DNA of 9,117 nucleotides from JAFAVZ01 sp036009105. GTDB lineage: Bacteria; Acidobacteriota; Thermoanaerobaculia; Gp7-AA8. Below, one piece after another: positions 1 through 5,932 of this stretch. Where the stretch lies: the NCBI GenBank assembly GCA_036009105.1, contig DASYMJ010000157.1, positions 1-9,117 of the forward strand, read 5' to 3'. Both the position numbers and the translations under genes were made by a program. Numbering within the stretch: the stretch's first letter is position 1; each line of letters begins with the position of its first letter. Under the pieces are notes generated by a model, which was given only the letters and a program-made list of their open reading frames with translations, had not been told where the DNA came from and searched no databases.

Positions 1-17
1 GGGGGGGGGGGGGGGGG
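1..17. other. Homopolymer run of 17 G at the window edge
   Basis: The window opens with 17 consecutive G residues, followed by ordinary GC-rich coding sequence. Read on the minus strand the run would encode a short proline stretch at the C-terminal side of the truncated peptidase-like gene. No other homopolymer of comparable length occurs in the window. A run like this at a contig end is typical of two-colour sequencing read-through, where no signal is called as G. I think it is more likely an artefact than genomic, but the sequence alone cannot decide. Confidence 0.6.
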
Positions 18-931
18 CGGCCGAGAAGCTCGTTCAAAGCGAGGCGCAGCTCCTCGTCCGCGACCGGGCGGGGGGCGGCGGGCGTCGCGGTTGCGAGCTG
101 GTCGAGGGGGAAGCGGAACCAGCCGGTGCGCTCCGCGCGGCGCATGTAGTCGCGCATCAGGCGCGGCAGCTCGATGATGCGGAGGGCGAACGCGCGCTCG
201 AACGCCGCCTCCACCGGCACGCCTTCCTTGGTCAGCGTGACGTACCGGGCCAGCTCCTCGGAGCCGTTCGGATGCGTGCGCAGGATGTAGTGCACGATGG
301 CCCAGGACTGCGCGTAGAAGAGGCGCTGCGTGATGGGGCTGGTGTAGACGTCGGAGCGGATGGTGGCGGTGAGCAGGTCCGACATCGGGATCGGCTGGGA
401 GCGGAGCATGCGCACCACGTGCGCGCGCGGCGGCTTGCCGACGAAGACGTCGTTCCCGATCGTATTGAAGGTGGAGTAGAACTCGGCCAGCCCCTCGTCC
501 AGCCAGAGCGGCGTCGGCCCCCAGGCGGAGTGGACCAGGGAGTGGGTCACCTCGTGATAGAGCACCTGCTCGGAGCGGATGCGGGCGCTGGCGTCGATGG
601 CGATATCGTGCCGGTCGCCGTGCGACGTAAAGACGCCGGAGCGCTTCATGGCCGTGCCGAAGATCTCGGCCATGAGCGGCTCCAGCTCGCCGCCGCTGCG
701 GAAGAGGAAGACCCGGGTCGGCGCCTGGCTGGCCACCCGGAGGCGGCTGACCTTCGCCATCGCGGCGCGCATCCGCTGCAGCTTGGTGGCGAAGTCGAGC
801 GTGGTCTCGGCGTCCGTGTCGCTCAGGACCTCCACCTCGCCGGCCCGCACCGAGCTCCAGCTCGCGGCGGGGGCGGGTAACGAGAAGGCGACGCTAGCGA
901 ACGCCCAGCTCGCGAAGCAGGCCGCCGCCAT
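1..931 (-). CDS. Secreted HExxH zinc metallopeptidase-like protein (peptidase MA / DUF1570-like), 3'-truncated
   Basis: About 310 residues are visible; the C-terminus lies beyond position 1. The zinc site is clear: HEVTH at residues 126-130 and a downstream LDEGLAEFY, whose Glu146 matches the third ligand of gluzincins (the WLNEG-type Glu of the M1 peptidases). The N-terminus is signal-peptide-like (AFASVAFSLPAPAASW), so export to the periplasm or beyond is likely. Substrate is unknown. The ATG at 931 overlaps the 3' end of the upstream S46 peptidase gene by 38 nt, implying translational coupling; no strong Shine-Dalgarno is seen. From this ATG the signal peptide lacks a basic n-region. An in-frame GTG at 976 would add 15 residues including Lys and Arg, and is a real alternative start. 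Past the catalytic region there is a mostly helical stretch, then an Ala/Pro-rich segment entering the suspect G-run. The family label rests on motif recognition, not on a search. Confidence 0.8.
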   Translation of the reverse strand, partial: MAAACFASWAFASVAFSLPAPAASWSSVRAGEVEVLSDTDAETTLDFATKLQRMRAAMAKVSRLRVASQAPTRVFLFRSGGELEPLMAEIFGTAMKRSGVFTSHGDRHDIAIDASARIRSEQVLYHEVTHSLVHSAWGPTPLWLDEGLAEFYSTFNTIGNDVFVGKPPRAHVVRMLRSQPIPMSDLLTATIRSDVYTSPITQRLFYAQSWAIVHYILRTHPNGSEELARYVTLTKEGVPVEAAFERAFALRIIELPRLMRDYMRRAERTGWFRFPLDQLATATPAAPRPVADEELRLALNELLGRPPPPP

Positions 932-3014
932 GCGCCACTTGGTCGAGGATCCAGAGGAGGTAGCGAATGTCGACACTGACGTTCCGTCCGACTGCCGGGT
1001 TGTAACCGAAGTCATTGGCCACGTTTTCCCACACCCGGTCAAAGTTCACACCGACCAGTTCCCCCCGTCCGTTGACCACGGGCGAGCCGGAGTTGCCGCC
1101 GGTCGTATCCGCATCGGCCAGAAAGTCGACCGGCACGTCTCCCAGGCGTGGATCCTTCCACTGGCCGTAGCGTTTGGCCCGCGCCGCTTCGAGGATGGAT
1201 TGCGGCGCGTTGAACGGCTCGATGCCGGTGTCCTTCTCGATCACCCCGGCCAGCGTCGTCTGCGGCCGGTACCACACGCCGTCGCGCGGCGAGTAGCCCT
1301 GCACGTGGGCGAACGAGACGCGCAGCGTCGAGTTGGCGTCGGGCGCGATCGGTTTGCCGGCGTGCGCTTCGACCGCGCGGCGCCAGGCCGGACGAAGGCG
1401 GGAGATCGTGCCGTCCCACTGTTCCCGCCGCGCGCTGAGGTCGCGGATGTCCGCATCGAGGGCGAAGCCGAGGTCGACCAGCGGGTCGTGCCGGGCGCGG
1501 AGCTGGTCCGGCGTCTCGGCCAGCATCTTCATCCGCTCGTTCTCGTCGAAGAGCTTCGTCTGCGCGTAGAGCTCGTCGATGCGCCCGGCCACATTTGCAT
1601 CGGGAAAGAGGCGGTCGATGGCGGCGAAGCGCTGCTCCCGCGGCAGCGCCTGGGCGCGGCGTACGAAGCTCTCCAACAAGCGTTCATCGGCCGGGAGGAA
1701 GAAGTTCTTCTGCTCGCGGCGCATCTTCGCCTGCAGCGTCGGCTGGTTGCGCTGCATGTAGAGCGAGTCGCGCTGCGCGTCCGGCTTCTGCAGCTCGATC
1801 GCGTTGCGCACGACGGTCGTGGCCAGGTAGAGCGCCTTCGGCCCCAGCGGCGTGGGCGAGGCCGGCGAGCCGTAGGTGTGGGCGAGGAGGAAGTCGCGCT
1901 CCCAGGTCCGGCGCTGCTCCTGGGTCATGTTCGCCAGCCCCTGGTAGGCGGCGACCGCATCGGCGTACTTTGGCTGCTTGCGCGCCCAGGCAAGCACCGC
2001 TTCGTCGCGGGCCTGCTGCTTCTCCAGGATGCTGCCGCGCTTGAAGCCGGCCAGCTGCCCTTCCGCGTTCTTGAAGCGGTTGGCCAGCGTCTTCAGGTTG
2101 TCCGCCACGGCGATCTCGCCGGCGGAGTTGCCGGCCGTCGCCTTCTGCAGCAGGTCGATCCACTCGCCGTAGACTTCTTGACGGCGCGTGAAAAAGAGGT
2201 CCCGCCGCTCGCTCATTTCGGCGGCGGTGAGCGACCGGTAGGTGACTCCCGGATAGCCGAGGACCATCACGAAGTCATCCGGCTTGATGCCTTTCGGCGA
2301 GATGGGGAAGAAGAACGCCGGCTTGTACGGCTTGCCGTCCACGTAGGCGCGGCCGATGGCGAAGTCGCCGGTGTGGCGCGGCCACATCCAGTTGTCGGTC
2401 TCGCCGCCGTACTCGCCGATGGCGCGCGGTGGCGCGTAGACGAGGCGGACGTCGGTGATGTCGATCGATTCGAAGAGGGTGTACCACGCGCCGCCGTCGA
2501 ACGACGCGACCTTGCAGCGCGTGCGCGGCTGCTTCTCGCATTCCGCGACGAGCTCCGTGGAGCGGCGGTCGATGGCCTTGGCGCGCTCGGCATCGGTCGC
2601 GTTGGCCGGCACGGCGGCGAGCACTTTGGCCGTGACGTCGGTGAAGCGATGCGGCACGGCGACGCGCTGGGTCGAGCCCTTCAGCTCCTTGTCCCGCGAG
2701 GCGGCAAGGAAGCCGTTGGTGATGATGTCGTCCTGCGGCGTCGCATGCTCCTGCAGGATGGAGAACAAACAGTGATGATTGGTGACGAACAGCCCCTCGG
2801 GCGACACGAAGCCGGCCGAGCAGCCGTTCGTATCGATCGCCGCCGCGAGCAGCCCGGTGCCGAGCTTCGGATCCCACAGCCGCGACGGCGGCAGCTCCAG
2901 CCCCTGCTTGCGCAGCCACGCGGCGTCGAGCTGCAGCACCTGCTGCGGCGTCCACTTGCCTTCCAGGGCGAAGGCGTTTGCGGCGAAGAGGAGGATCAGG
3001 ACAACGCGTTTCAT
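894..3014 (-). CDS. S46 family dipeptidyl-peptidase, DPP11-like (predicted Asp/Glu P1 preference)
   Basis: This 706-residue protein has the usual S46 length and the complete serine-protease triad: His in VTNHHC (residues 80-81), Asp217 in WPRHTGDF, and Ser642 in GGNSGSP. A signal peptide is evident (MKRVVLILLFAANAFA), so the enzyme should act in the periplasm, removing dipeptides from the N-termini of oligopeptides. Arg660 lies 18 residues after the catalytic Ser in the segment GVNFDRVW. In characterised S46 enzymes this position is Arg in DPP11 (Asp/Glu at P1) and Gly in DPP7 (hydrophobic P1), so acidic-P1 specificity is inferred. The frame stays open upstream to 3755, but the signal peptide fixes the ATG at 3014; the upstream part is antisense to the ThuA gene. 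No Shine-Dalgarno precedes the ATG; TACAAT lies 9 nt upstream. The stop overlaps the next gene, a second secreted peptidase, suggesting a joint role in peptide scavenging. Identity is secure; specificity is inferred. Confidence 0.95.
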   Translation of the reverse strand: MKRVVLILLFAANAFALEGKWTPQQVLQLDAAWLRKQGLELPPSRLWDPKLGTGLLAAAIDTNGCSAGFVSPEGLFVTNHHCLFSILQEHATPQDDIITNGFLAASRDKELKGSTQRVAVPHRFTDVTAKVLAAVPANATDAERAKAIDRRSTELVAECEKQPRTRCKVASFDGGAWYTLFESIDITDVRLVYAPPRAIGEYGGETDNWMWPRHTGDFAIGRAYVDGKPYKPAFFFPISPKGIKPDDFVMVLGYPGVTYRSLTAAEMSERRDLFFTRRQEVYGEWIDLLQKATAGNSAGEIAVADNLKTLANRFKNAEGQLAGFKRGSILEKQQARDEAVLAWARKQPKYADAVAAYQGLANMTQEQRRTWERDFLLAHTYGSPASPTPLGPKALYLATTVVRNAIELQKPDAQRDSLYMQRNQPTLQAKMRREQKNFFLPADERLLESFVRRAQALPREQRFAAIDRLFPDANVAGRIDELYAQTKLFDENERMKMLAETPDQLRARHDPLVDLGFALDADIRDLSARREQWDGTISRLRPAWRRAVEAHAGKPIAPDANSTLRVSFAHVQGYSPRDGVWYRPQTTLAGVIEKDTGIEPFNAPQSILEAARAKRYGQWKDPRLGDVPVDFLADADTTGGNSGSPVVNGRGELVGVNFDRVWENVANDFGYNPAVGRNVSVDIRYLLWILDQVAHGGGLLRELGVR

Positions 3015-3023
3015 GCGCAGGGG

Positions 3024-3029
3024 ATTGTA
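3024..3029 (-). promoter_or_regulatory. Candidate -10 hexamer TACAAT for the S46 peptidase operon
   Basis: TACAAT on the minus strand ends 9 nt before the ATG at 3014. A start site 6-8 nt downstream would leave an essentially leaderless mRNA, consistent with the missing Shine-Dalgarno. No convincing -35 hexamer is seen at 16-18 nt spacing. It sits in the 81-nt gap shared with the divergent ThuA gene; that gene has no comparable hexamer before its own start. Confidence 0.35.
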
Positions 3030-3095
3030 GCCGTCATCCCGAGGCACGGGGCGCCACGGGCAACCCTGGCATGCTTGTTCCAGCGACTCTAGACG

Positions 3096-3893
3096 ATGCA
3101 TGCGCTGATCCTGGCCGCCGCGCTGACGCTCCCCGCGCGCGCCGTCGTGGTGACGGTGACGCACGGCTTCCGGCACGAATCGATCGAGATCGCGGAACGC
3201 ACCATCGCCGAGCTGGCGGCGCGCGGCGGGATGTTCACCGTCACCTTCGCCCGCACGGACGAAGACCTCCAGCGCCTCTTCACCCGGCAGGCGCTGCAGA
3301 GCACCGACATCGTCTTCTTCATCAACACGACCGGCGAGCTGCCCCTGCCGGACCGCGACGCCTTCCTGCAATGGATCGACCACGGCGGCGCCTTCGTCGG
3401 CGCGCACAGCGCGAGCGACACGTTTCACGACTACCCGCCGTACCTCGAGATGCTCGGCGGCGAGTTCGACTTTCACAACGACCACACCGAGGTGGAGGTG
3501 TTCGTGGAGGAGCGCGAGCATCCGGCGACGCGCTTCCTGCCGTCGCCGTTCACTACCTTCGACGAGATCTACCGCTTCAAGCGCTTCGACCCGGCGCGCG
3601 TGCAGTTGCTCCTCGCGCTGCATGCGGATCCGGAGAGCGGCGAGCCATCGCGGCTGCCGCTCTCCTGGACGCGCGCGCAAGGCGAGGGCCGCGTCTTCTA
3701 CACGGCCCTGGGACATCGCCAGGACGTCTGGGAGGCGGAGTGGTTCCGGCAGCACCTCCTGGGCGGCATCGCCTGGACCCTGGGCATCGAGGAGAAGGCG
3801 CGGCGGCCGCGCCGCCGGCCGGTAATCAGCGCGCTTTCCCGAACGTGTTGCCGCCGCCGAGGATCACTTCCGACCACTTGCCGTTGTGGTTGA
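3096..3893 (+). CDS. ThuA-like domain protein, exported
   Basis: 265 residues. After a short signal-like N-terminus (ALILAAALTLPARA) comes a ThuA-type, class I glutamine amidotransferase-like fold: VVTVTHGFRH near residues 18-27, the central HSASDTFH (104-111), GGEFDFHNDH soon after, and GRVFYTALGH ending at His207 before a final WF..HLLGGIAWTLG helix. ThuA proteins are linked to sugar metabolism (trehalose utilisation in rhizobia) but lack a secure biochemical role, so no substrate is given. The conserved domain ends near residue 235. The last ~30 residues are Arg/Cys-rich, unlike the family, and their codons lie antisense to the small ORF at 3826-3969; a true stop may have been lost or shifted. 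A GC stem (GGCGCGG, loop CGG, CCGCGCC, 3797-3813) lies just before this tail. The gene is divergent from the S46 peptidase, with 81 nt between their starts. No Shine-Dalgarno is seen. Confidence 0.88.
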   Translation: MHALILAAALTLPARAVVVTVTHGFRHESIEIAERTIAELAARGGMFTVTFARTDEDLQRLFTRQALQSTDIVFFINTTGELPLPDRDAFLQWIDHGGAFVGAHSASDTFHDYPPYLEMLGGEFDFHNDHTEVEVFVEEREHPATRFLPSPFTTFDEIYRFKRFDPARVQLLLALHADPESGEPSRLPLSWTRAQGEGRVFYTALGHRQDVWEAEWFRQHLLGGIAWTLGIEEKARRPRRRPVISALSRTCCRRRGSLPTTCRCG

Positions 3894-3969
3894 CCATCAG
3901 CGTGCCGATCACGCCGCCCTGATGCTCGCCTTCGATGCGCAGCGAGAGCGCGCCGCCCGGCGGGGCCAT
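3826..3969 (-). CDS. Small hypothetical protein, 47 residues
   Basis: I do not recognise this protein. It starts at an ATG 7 nt after the hemolysin III stop codon and ends with TGA. Nearly every codon has G or C in third position and the amino-acid mix is natural: an alternating, beta-strand-like stretch (ALSLRIEGEH), then GTLMVNHNGKWSEVILGGG. It has no signal peptide or membrane segment. A weak AGG overlapping the upstream stop could serve as ribosome binding site, and re-initiation after the upstream gene is plausible. Its frame is closed by a TGA shortly upstream of the ATG, so it cannot be a simple extension of a longer intact gene. It could be a genuine small protein or the surviving C-terminal piece of a decayed larger gene. 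Its 3' 68 nt overlap the ThuA-like gene on the other strand. Confidence 0.5.
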   Translation of the reverse strand: MAPPGGALSLRIEGEHQGGVIGTLMVNHNGKWSEVILGGGNTFGKAR

Positions 3970-3976
3970 GGTGCGC

Positions 3977-4603
3977 CTAGGCGAGCACGACGTAACGCAT
4001 CACGGCGATGTAGTGGCAGATCGAGCCGCCGAGGGCGAAGAGGTGCCATATGCCGTGGGTGTAGGCGACGCGCTTGGACATGGCGAAGAAGGCGATGCCC
4101 ACCGTGTAGATGATGCCGCCGCCGATCAGCCAGGCCACGCCCGCCGGAGGGAGGGCGGCTTTGAGCGGCACGTAGGCGGTGACGATCAGCCAGCCCATCA
4201 GGACGTAGAGGACCACGGAGAGCGCCCGGTAGCGGCCGTGGAAGAGGATGTCCTTGGCCAGGCCGATGATGGCCAGGGTCCAGACGATGCCGAAGATCCA
4301 CCAGCCCCAGGTGCCGCCGAGGGTGATGAGGGTGAAGGGGGTGTAGGTGCCGGCGATGAGGAGATAGATCGCGCAGTGGTCGAAGATGTGGAAGAGGTTC
4401 TTGGCCGGGCCGGGCGGCAGCGAATGGTAGAGGGTGGAGCTGACGTAGAGGAAGACCAGCATCAGCCCGTAGGCGGCCAGCGCCGCGACCTGCCAGGTGC
4501 CGCCGCGGACCGCCGCGACGGCGATCAGACCGCCCGTGCCGGCGACCGCGAGGACCGCGCCGATGAGGTGGGTGATGCTGTTGAAACGCTCGCCGGGGTA
4601 CAT
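3977..4603 (-). CDS. Hemolysin III / PAQR family membrane protein
   Basis: 208 residues, the usual length for this family, with about seven hydrophobic segments. The conserved PAQR metal-site pattern is complete: S56-x3-H60 (SSTLYH), D75 (FDHCAIYLLIAGTYTPF) and H183-x3-H187 (HGIWH). Related proteins include YqfA/hemolysin III; eukaryotic relatives are adiponectin receptors with ceramidase-like activity. The haemolysin name is historical, and the bacterial role is probably lipid or membrane homeostasis rather than toxicity. An in-frame extension upstream to 4810 exists, but it is Arg/Ser/Pro-rich and antisense-like, and it crosses the repeat after ssb, so the ATG at 4603 (MYPGERFNSITHLIG) is chosen. 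It has no Shine-Dalgarno; TACCCT lies 6 nt upstream. It follows ssb in the same direction after 109 nt and precedes the 47-residue ORF by 7 nt. Confidence 0.93.
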   Translation of the reverse strand: MYPGERFNSITHLIGAVLAVAGTGGLIAVAAVRGGTWQVAALAAYGLMLVFLYVSSTLYHSLPPGPAKNLFHIFDHCAIYLLIAGTYTPFTLITLGGTWGWWIFGIVWTLAIIGLAKDILFHGRYRALSVVLYVLMGWLIVTAYVPLKAALPPAGVAWLIGGGIIYTVGIAFFAMSKRVAYTHGIWHLFALGGSICHYIAVMRYVVLA

Positions 4604-4609
4604 CGGGGA

Positions 4610-4615
4610 AGGGTA
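4610..4615 (-). promoter_or_regulatory. Candidate -10 hexamer TACCCT before the hemolysin III gene
   Basis: TACCCT on the minus strand, preceded by TGC (an extended -10 pattern), ends 6 nt before the ATG at 4603. Initiation 7 nt downstream would fall on the A of the ATG, giving a leaderless mRNA. No matching -35 is visible. It lies just beyond the inverted repeat that follows ssb, so this gene may be transcribed separately from ssb. Confidence 0.3.
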
Positions 4616-4634
4616 GCACGTTGGGGAAGCGCGC

Positions 4635-4714
4635 AGCGGGCAGGAGGGCAACGAGCAGGAGAACCTGAATCGAGCCTCGTTCTCCTGCTCGCCGCCCGCT
4701 GCCCGCTGCCCGCT
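4635..4714. repeat. Heptad-structured inverted repeat at the ssb 3' end (copy 1)
   Basis: The element fills most of the 109-nt gap between ssb and the hemolysin III gene. Its core is a perfect 13-bp stem, CGAGCAGGAGAAC (4652-4664) with its complement (4679-4691), around a 14-nt loop. Outside the core the arms stay imperfectly complementary out to AGCGGGC (4635-4641) and three tandem GCCCGCT heptamers (4694-4714). The last heptamer overlaps the ssb stop codon (4713-4715). On the ssb strand the hairpin follows the stop at once but has no U-tract, so it is not a classical terminator; it could still stabilise or attenuate the transcript. A related copy lies at 8488-8585. Confidence 0.85.
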
Positions 4715-5177
4715 AGAACGGTACCTCTTCGTCATCATCCATCTGCGGAGCCGGCGCGGATTTGTTGCTGCTGTTGCTGCCGCTGCCGCGCGAGGCGTAT
4801 CCGCCGCCACCGCTGTAGGAGCCGCCGCCGCCTTCGTCGTCGCCGCGGCGGTCGAGCATCTGCATGTTGTTGGCGATGATCTCGGTGCGGTACTTCTTCT
4901 GGCCGGACTCTTTGTCGTCCCAGCTGTCGCTGCGGATGGAGCCGTCGATGTAGACGAGCTTGCCCTTCTTCAGATACTGGCCGCAGATCTCGGCCAGCTT
5001 GCCCCAGGCGACGATGTTGTGCCACTCGGTGCGCTCCTGCCGTTCGCCGTTGCGGTCGGTGTAGCGCTCGTCGGTGGCGAGGGTGAATTTCGCGACGTTG
5101 CTGCCGCTCGGCGTCGCGCGGACCTCCGGGTCTTTGCCGAGACGGCCGATGAGAATGACTCTGTTGACGCTTGCCAT
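4713..5177 (-). CDS. ssb: Single-stranded DNA-binding protein
   Basis: 154 residues. An N-terminal OB-fold of about 112 residues begins MASVNRVILIGRLGKDPEVR and includes FTLATDERYTDR, TEWHNIVAWGKLAE (the DNA-stacking Trp region), YLKKGKLVYIDGSIR and ending near NNMQMLDRR. It is followed by a flexible Gly/Ser/Asn-rich linker encoded partly by imperfect trinucleotide repeats. The C-terminal acidic tip is DDDEEVPF, the protein-recruiting tail equivalent to DDDIPF of E. coli. It coats ssDNA in replication, recombination and repair. The start is supported by a good Shine-Dalgarno, AGGAGA, 6 nt upstream. A perfect TATAAT lies further upstream, predicting a leader of roughly 70 nt. The stop codon is embedded in the heptad repeat. 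Confidence 0.97.
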   Translation of the reverse strand: MASVNRVILIGRLGKDPEVRATPSGSNVAKFTLATDERYTDRNGERQERTEWHNIVAWGKLAEICGQYLKKGKLVYIDGSIRSDSWDDKESGQKKYRTEIIANNMQMLDRRGDDEGGGGSYSGGGGYASRGSGSNSSNKSAPAPQMDDDEEVPF

Positions 5178-5183
5178 CGGGTT

Positions 5184-5189
5184 TCTCCT
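5184..5189 (-). promoter_or_regulatory. Ribosome binding site of ssb
   Basis: AGGAGA on the minus strand lies 6 nt before the ssb ATG. It is the only clear, well-spaced Shine-Dalgarno before an annotated start in this window, in contrast to the likely leaderless genes. The leader between it and the predicted promoter contains a GC-only stretch (about 5210-5231) that could fold. Confidence 0.75.
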
Positions 5190-5255
5190 ATCGAATTGCG
5201 TTTGCTAACAGGCGCCGCGGCGGCGGCGCGCCGGGCTCGCGTGTGGGCGGCGGGG

Positions 5256-5261
5256 ATTATA
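5256..5261 (-). promoter_or_regulatory. Perfect -10 hexamer TATAAT for ssb
   Basis: TATAAT on the minus strand stands out in very GC-rich surroundings. A start site near 5249 would give a leader of about 70 nt carrying the ssb ribosome binding site. No canonical -35 is found 16-18 nt upstream; that position falls inside repeat copy A, which begins at the very next base (5262). Confidence 0.6.
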
Positions 5262-5424
5262 CCGGGCGCGGCCCGGTGCGCTACCGGGCATAGCCCGTCC
5301 CGACGTGAGGCTCCTCCGTGGGCGCATACCATACACGACCACGCCGGGCACGGCCCGGTGCGCTACCGCGTATACCCGTCCGGACGTGAGGCTCCTCCGT
5401 GGGCGCATACCATACACAACCATG
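5262..5424. repeat. Two tandem copies of an 81-82 bp repeat between ssb and dtd
   Basis: Copy A is 5262-5343 and copy B 5344-5424. They are nearly identical except for a 1-nt deletion and a few substitutions in the middle. Each opens with a small hairpin (CCGGGC, 3-nt loop, GCCCGG), followed by GTGCGCTACC. Copy A also has CGGGC-ATA-GCCCG. Each ends with a perfectly conserved block of over 30 nt containing GACGTGAGGCTCCTCCGTGG and GCGCATACCATACAC. Copy B ends exactly on the dtd ATG; the matching triplet in copy A is ACG. Copy A starts next to the ssb -10. The unit therefore supplies the whole upstream region of dtd and may be a dispersed palindromic element; that is inference. Confidence 0.85.
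5408..5413 (+). promoter_or_regulatory. Candidate -10 hexamer TACCAT before dtd, within repeat copy B
   Basis: TACCAT ends 8 nt before the dtd ATG and there is no Shine-Dalgarno, so a leaderless or near-leaderless dtd mRNA is possible. The same hexamer occurs in copy A, so each repeat unit would carry the same potential promoter element. No -35 consensus is evident. Confidence 0.3.
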
Positions 5425-5853
5425 AAAGCCGTCATCCAACGCGTGCGTCGCGCCTCCGTTGCCGTCGGCGGCGAGGTCGTGGCGGAGATCGCCACCGGCC
5501 TGCTGATTCTCGCCGCCGTAGAGAAGGGAGACCGCGAGCAGACCATGCTCGATGCGGCGCGCAAGCTCCGCGAGCTGCGCATCTTCAGCGACGAGGCCGG
5601 GAAGATGAACCGCGATGTGCGCGACGCCGGCGGCGCGATCCTGGCCGTCTCGCAGTTCACCCTGGCCGGCTCCATCGCCAGAGGGCGGCGGCCCTCCTTC
5701 GACAACGCCGAGGAGCCGGAGCGGGCCCGGGAGCTGTTCGACCTGTTCGCGAAAGAGCTCGGCGCGACCGGCATCGGGGTGCAGACCGGCAAGTTCCGCG
5801 AAATGATGATCGTCTCGCTGGAGAACGACGGGCCGGTGACGTTCCTGTACTAG
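5422..5853 (+). CDS. dtd: D-aminoacyl-tRNA deacylase
   Basis: 143 residues, about the normal length. It hydrolyses the ester bond of D-aminoacyl-tRNAs (and glycyl-tRNAAla), freeing the tRNA and keeping D-amino acids out of proteins; it works in the cytoplasm as a homodimer. Both signature motifs are intact: SQFTL at residues 77-81, and NDGPVT at 135-140 with the Gly137-Pro138 pair that forms the cross-subunit chiral selectivity filter. The N-terminus MKAVIQRVRRASV is typical and fixes the ATG at 5422, although no Shine-Dalgarno precedes it. The gene is bracketed by repeats: the tandem 81-82 bp units end on its start codon, and a hairpin with the same core begins in its stop codon. It lies 94 nt upstream of leuS on the same strand, pairing two tRNA-aminoacylation functions. 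Confidence 0.97.
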   Translation: MKAVIQRVRRASVAVGGEVVAEIATGLLILAAVEKGDREQTMLDAARKLRELRIFSDEAGKMNRDVRDAGGAILAVSQFTLAGSIARGRRPSFDNAEEPERARELFDLFAKELGATGIGVQTGKFREMMIVSLENDGPVTFLY

Positions 5854-5867
5854 CGGGCACGGCCCGC
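5852..5867. repeat. Hairpin overlapping the dtd stop codon
   Basis: GCGGGC-ACG-GCCCGC (5853-5867) begins on the last base of the dtd stop TAG, so AGCGGGC overlaps the stop. The 13-nt core CGGGCACGGCCCG is identical to the opening hairpin of repeat copy B upstream of dtd, and GCGCT also follows in both. It may be a degenerate third copy of that repeat. There is no T-run after it, so a rho-independent terminator is not supported. The rest of the 94-nt gap to leuS holds a small CGCGA-TCAT-TCGCG stem (5889-5902) and a 9-nt direct repeat TTCGCGCCT (5897-5905 and 5939-5947). Confidence 0.65.
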
Positions 5868-5932
5868 AGCGCTGGTGGGCCAAGCCTCCGCGATCATTCG
5901 CGCCTGAAGTGGCGTTCTGCCGCACACTCCCC

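Noticed and set aside
579..3092. An 837-codon plus-strand open frame antisense to both peptidase genes
   Set aside because: Its translation is Arg/Val/Gly-rich with no domain, and the opposite strand has complete catalytic motifs and signal peptides. Long antisense frames are expected opposite GC-rich genes.
3015..3755. N-terminal extension of the S46 peptidase frame
   Set aside because: The extension is antisense to the ThuA gene, and a normal signal peptide begins at the ATG at 3014.
3977..4603. Hemolysin III as a toxin or defence gene
   Set aside because: The PAQR metal-site residues and broad distribution point to a housekeeping membrane protein; nothing nearby suggests a toxin or defence system.
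4652..4691. Rho-independent terminator of ssb
   Set aside because: The stem is strong but no T-tract follows on either strand; it is annotated as a repeat instead.
5262..5424. CRISPR array
   Set aside because: There are only two adjacent units with no spacers between them, and no cas gene nearby.
5205..5792. Minus-strand open frame across dtd containing the repeated peptide YGMRPRRSLTSG
   Set aside because: The peptide repeat is just the translation of the tandem DNA repeat; the frame runs antisense to dtd and lacks coding character.
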